A stretch of 12,030 bases of DNA from Leisingera caerulea DSM 24564. GTDB lineage: Bacteria; Pseudomonadota; Alphaproteobacteria; Rhodobacterales; Rhodobacteraceae. Where the stretch lies: positions 435,600-447,629 of the forward strand of contig NZ_KI421514.1 of assembly GCF_000473325.1 (NCBI RefSeq). The letters are read 5' to 3'. The notes below the pieces were generated by a model that was not told the DNA's origin, ran no database searches, and saw nothing but the letters and a program-made list of their open reading frames with translations. The first letter of the stretch is position 1. Every line of letters begins with the position of its first letter. Made by a program: the position numbers and the translations under genes. This document shows positions 9,478-12,030 of the stretch, piece after piece.

Positions 9478-11616
9478 CTACGGGCCGGGTTCGTTAATCG
9501 TAATCGTCTCCGGGCCAGAGCGCGGGCCAGGGAGACCACTGCTGTTGATAGGCTCAGCCCAATAGTAAAAAGTCGCATATCCGGGCGCCGGATCGGTGTA
9601 GCTGTCACCGCTGCTGGAGATGCCGTATTCCGTGTGGATCAAGACTGCGTTGTCAAAGCTGCCATCCCAGCCGCGGTAGATCCGGGTGCCGAAATAGTGG
9701 GAGTCATTCGGCGCAGTGAAGGAAATGACCGCATCTACAGAGGCTTTCGACACGCTGAAAGCACTGAGCCCGCCCGGCGGCACAGTGTCGGCAACAGCGC
9801 GTAGAACAATGGGCGTTTCCGGCCCCCAACCTGAGGCGCCCGCTCCTGCCGTCCTGTTCCTGATTTGCGCTTCATAATCCTGGCCATCCGCAAGCCCGCC
9901 AACACGCAGCCTGTCAGCGCTTTCGGATGTTTGCTGGGTCAGCCAGTAGCTGTCACCGACAGGCCGGTAGCGAAGTTCCTGCGTATACGCACTGTCCTGG
10001 GGATCCCAAACGAACAGGGCCGATCCATTATCTTGGGGCGCCCCGGTGAGGTTTTCAGGAACCGGGATGCTGCTGTCGCTGACCACGGTGCCGTATTTCG
10101 GACGCTTCGGCTCCTCTGCGGTAGCGTCAAAGTCGAAATCTTCGGGCCTGACGCTGTTTGCGGTAAGGTTGAATGTACCACTTCCTTCGCGCTCCAGCTC
10201 GCCGATTTCAAAGTATTCATCCAGGCCTATCTCATCGTTTTGCACCCGGATGAACCTGTGGGCCCGACCGCCCTCCCGGCCGCCAAGGATTTCATACCCC
10301 ATCATCCCGATTGTACCGCTGAGCCGATACTTCGCACGCTTGGTCTTGGCGATGCGCTTATTCAGACGCGACGCCTGGTTGTGGCTGTGGACCATGTAAA
10401 GCTGCGGTTCTTCCCGAACGGGCTTAGCGGCATCACTTTCAACCCAGGTGCCGCTTGGCGTCTCCCGCCAGGCATTCAGCGGCTCAACATAGACAGCAGA
10501 AACCTCGTCCGGCGCATCGTCTCCCCATTGGCCTTCTGACAGCTCCAGAGCAAAGAAATCGTCCTGGGTGAGGGTCAGTTCCGGCTCGATCCAGCGGCCA
10601 ACCGTGAACCCAACCTTGCCGTCCGTGCGCTCATAAATAAACGCATCGCAGGCAGCCGCCAATTGCGCGCGCTGGTCGTCGTAGGCCTGTTCGTCAGAGA
10701 TAGTTCCGTTCAACGTCCAGAGCGGCTGCGCCTCCCCTTCAGCATTCAAAATCAACCGATCGCAGGCGTCTGCCTCTTCGGCCACCTCATCCCAATCCAC
10801 GGCGCGCCCGAGGACATTCACTAGCCAATCTGCCAGCACCAGAGCCGCATTATTGGTGTAGCCCTCAACTCCTGTGCGCGGGTCATGGAGGTCGTTTTTC
10901 CCGTCGAACACTGGCGTATAGGCCCATTGCTTGCCGTTCGGGTAGATCTTGGTGAAACTCTCCTGCGGCGGGCGCTTTGCCCACAATACTGCACCGGCAA
11001 GCCCCTTGAAATTATGCGCCTCAGTGATCTCTGTGAAGGCTGCCTCAAGGCCTGGATCTACCAGCTGCTCCGGCGCGCCGGTAAAAGCGTTGATCCTGCC
11101 GTACCCTGCTATGGGGTCTGTGCCGACATTGCTCAGCGCAAGGTCCGCCTCTGATGTCAAAGCCACTGCGCGCTCATCCAACCAATGCTCGACAATACCT
11201 TCGATCTGGTGTGCGGCGATTATCGGGACATAATAGCGCCGGCCGTCCGCGAAACCCCTGAAGCCCAGCGGCCCACCCTTGCGCGCCCGGCCATAGACGT
11301 ATTCCGCATACGTTACCGGCTGTGCGAAATTCACCATCCGGGCGCCCGGGGGCGGCAGCGACGGCTTCGGAGCGAGCGCACCCGCCAGGGCGGACAACCC
11401 CACAGCGACAACGGTCTTGACGATAAAGCCGCCAATTGCGGTCGCCGCAAATGCTGCGCCGGCACTCACCCCCGCCACGAAGGCTGCAGATGCTCCAGCC
11501 GCGGCCGTGCCACCAAGAGCGCCAATGATGAAGCCGCTAACCGGGTCTGCCTCGGCAGGTTCCGGGGTCAATGCGGTTGTGCCGAGAAAGGCCGCAATCA
11601 GAAACTTACGCCTCAT
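9478..11616 (-). CDS. J-like tail tip (central fibre) protein with FN3 domains
   Basis: A 712-aa protein. The N-terminus (MRRKFLIAAFLGTTALTPE) resembles a signal peptide ending AEA-D, followed by a long Gly/Ala-rich hydrophobic stretch (about 26-82). Then APKPSLPPPGARMVNFAQPV and YAEYVYGRARKGGPLGFRG, with the YGR.R.GG motif seen at the start of gpJ-like tail tip proteins. The central part (about 150-500) is of tail-hub type. C-terminal to that come two FN3-like domains, about 520-615 (PENLTGAPQD ... VLRA) and 620-710 (PPGGLSAFSV ... ETITI). Such proteins cap the tail and touch the host receptor. ATG 11616 is chosen, since a TTG at 11622 lies too near the GGAG. It overlaps the upstream gene by 11 bases. 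The next gene starts 74 bases after its stop. Confidence 0.85.
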   Translation of the reverse strand: MRRKFLIAAFLGTTALTPEPAEADPVSGFIIGALGGTAAAGASAAFVAGVSAGAAFAATAIGGFIVKTVVAVGLSALAGALAPKPSLPPPGARMVNFAQPVTYAEYVYGRARKGGPLGFRGFADGRRYYVPIIAAHQIEGIVEHWLDERAVALTSEADLALSNVGTDPIAGYGRINAFTGAPEQLVDPGLEAAFTEITEAHNFKGLAGAVLWAKRPPQESFTKIYPNGKQWAYTPVFDGKNDLHDPRTGVEGYTNNAALVLADWLVNVLGRAVDWDEVAEEADACDRLILNAEGEAQPLWTLNGTISDEQAYDDQRAQLAAACDAFIYERTDGKVGFTVGRWIEPELTLTQDDFFALELSEGQWGDDAPDEVSAVYVEPLNAWRETPSGTWVESDAAKPVREEPQLYMVHSHNQASRLNKRIAKTKRAKYRLSGTIGMMGYEILGGREGGRAHRFIRVQNDEIGLDEYFEIGELEREGSGTFNLTANSVRPEDFDFDATAEEPKRPKYGTVVSDSSIPVPENLTGAPQDNGSALFVWDPQDSAYTQELRYRPVGDSYWLTQQTSESADRLRVGGLADGQDYEAQIRNRTAGAGASGWGPETPIVLRAVADTVPPGGLSAFSVSKASVDAVISFTAPNDSHYFGTRIYRGWDGSFDNAVLIHTEYGISSSGDSYTDPAPGYATFYYWAEPINSSGLPGPRSGPETITINEPGP

Positions 11617-12030
11617 AACCAACGCTCCAAATTGCCAGCACTTTCAGCACCGCCGGAGGTTTTATCGTGGTCGCGCCATTTGGACCCTTGCAACCCCAAG
11701 CGGTGCCAAGCCAGACGGCGCCGCAGGAGGACACACGCCCGTCGGCTTCCGGTACAACGATGACGGCAATATCCCCTTTGCGCGGCTCCTGGGCCCGCTC
11801 AAGGCCGCCGATCGTGGCAAGACAGCTTTCAACCGCCGTGACCGGATCGCGCAGGAAACCAGTTTCACGCTGGCAGCTTCCCCGGCTGTCATAGGTGCCT
11901 CGGATGTGAGCCGCGGGGTCAGCACCGCGCACGCGCTCAATCCAATCCGCGATTACCAGCATGCAATCAGTCTCGCCCCAGATGAACGGCAGCGCCATCC
12001 ATCGGTGAAGTTCTCGATAAAGAGGTGTCA
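11606..12030 (-). CDS. DUF6950-like tail assembly protein, 5' end at window edge
   Basis: The frame is open to the window edge, and its first visible codons read T-P-L-Y-R-E-L-H-R-W before MALPFIWGETDC. The sequence up to FIWGETDCMLVIADWI is the typical start of DUF6950 phage proteins, so ATG 11998 is internal. Bases 12030-12029 read TG, so the initiator codon (ATG, GTG or TTG) very probably begins one base outside the window, giving about 142 residues. Other fitting features are the W-G-x-x-D-C motif with C at position 12 of the inner start, a GDIAVIV strand and the C-terminal aromatic segment (AIWSVGYEA). DUF6950 proteins sit just before tail tip genes, in the place held by NlpC/P60-type assembly proteins in lambda-like tails; a peptidase role is not established. 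Confidence 0.7.
   Translation of the reverse strand, partial: TPLYRELHRWMALPFIWGETDCMLVIADWIERVRGADPAAHIRGTYDSRGSCQRETGFLRDPVTAVESCLATIGGLERAQEPRKGDIAVIVVPEADGRVSSCGAVWLGTAWGCKGPNGATTIKPPAVLKVLAIWSVGYEA

Noticed and set aside
9330..9608. A 92-aa minus-strand frame spanning the tail tip/tail spike junction
   Set aside because: It overlaps both flanking genes in another frame, is Arg/Pro-rich, and has no binding site.
1..12030. tRNA, rRNA or attachment site
   Set aside because: No cloverleaf or tRNA-like sequence was seen on either strand; no tRNA-end duplication marks an att site.

Overview
The window looks like part of a prophage or temperate siphovirus from a GC-rich alphaproteobacterium, probably a member of the Rhodobacteraceae. 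This rests on gene order, a J-like tail tip protein followed by a tail spike and a lysis cassette, Shine-Dalgarno-led genes packed end to end, and a COG3904-like exported protein of a type I associate with that family. The taxonomic call is inference; no marker gene is present.

Three blocks are visible. (1) Positions 1-2073, minus strand: a ribbon-helix-helix (RHH) regulator overlaps a small serine recombinase, followed by small genes: a membrane-anchored protein, an 88-aa protein, a 48-aa protein and a Lar-like four-cysteine protein. At the window edge lies a second copy of the start of the membrane-protein gene, as part of an exact 136-bp repeat. (2) Positions 2195-5495, plus strand: a divergent run of short phage genes. 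It begins with a protein carrying a cytosine-methyltransferase-like PPC motif and continues with a Cys-rich protein, a zinc-ribbon protein, a crAss001_48-like protein and several unknowns. Many intergenic gaps are variants of one sequence that includes the ribosome binding site. A two-gene segment of 597 bp is duplicated exactly between copies of this sequence. (3) Positions 6205-12030, minus strand: the end of the late operon, in order DUF6950-like tail assembly protein, J-like tail tip protein with two FN3-like domains, beta-helix tail spike, holin candidate, 41-aa membrane protein, amidase endolysin, and a lipoprotein with a C-terminal membrane segment that fits a unimolecular spanin.

Between blocks 2 and 3 a plus-strand pair (exported COG3904-like protein plus a 51-aa membrane protein, ATGA-coupled) converges on the late operon at a short hairpin. 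Its own upstream region carries a repeated decamer and a palindrome at the start codon, so it resembles a moron (an accessory gene expressed from the prophage).

The most notable features are a 12-bp tandem array (six units) in the divergent region upstream of the RHH-recombinase pair, the cassette-like 597-bp duplication bounded by a 14-bp intergenic sequence, and the candidate u-spanin. Four genes shorter than 60 aa (385-531, 6034-6189, 7165-7290 and 2869-3054 at 61 aa) are easily overlooked. Searches were not possible, so family names come from motif recognition only.
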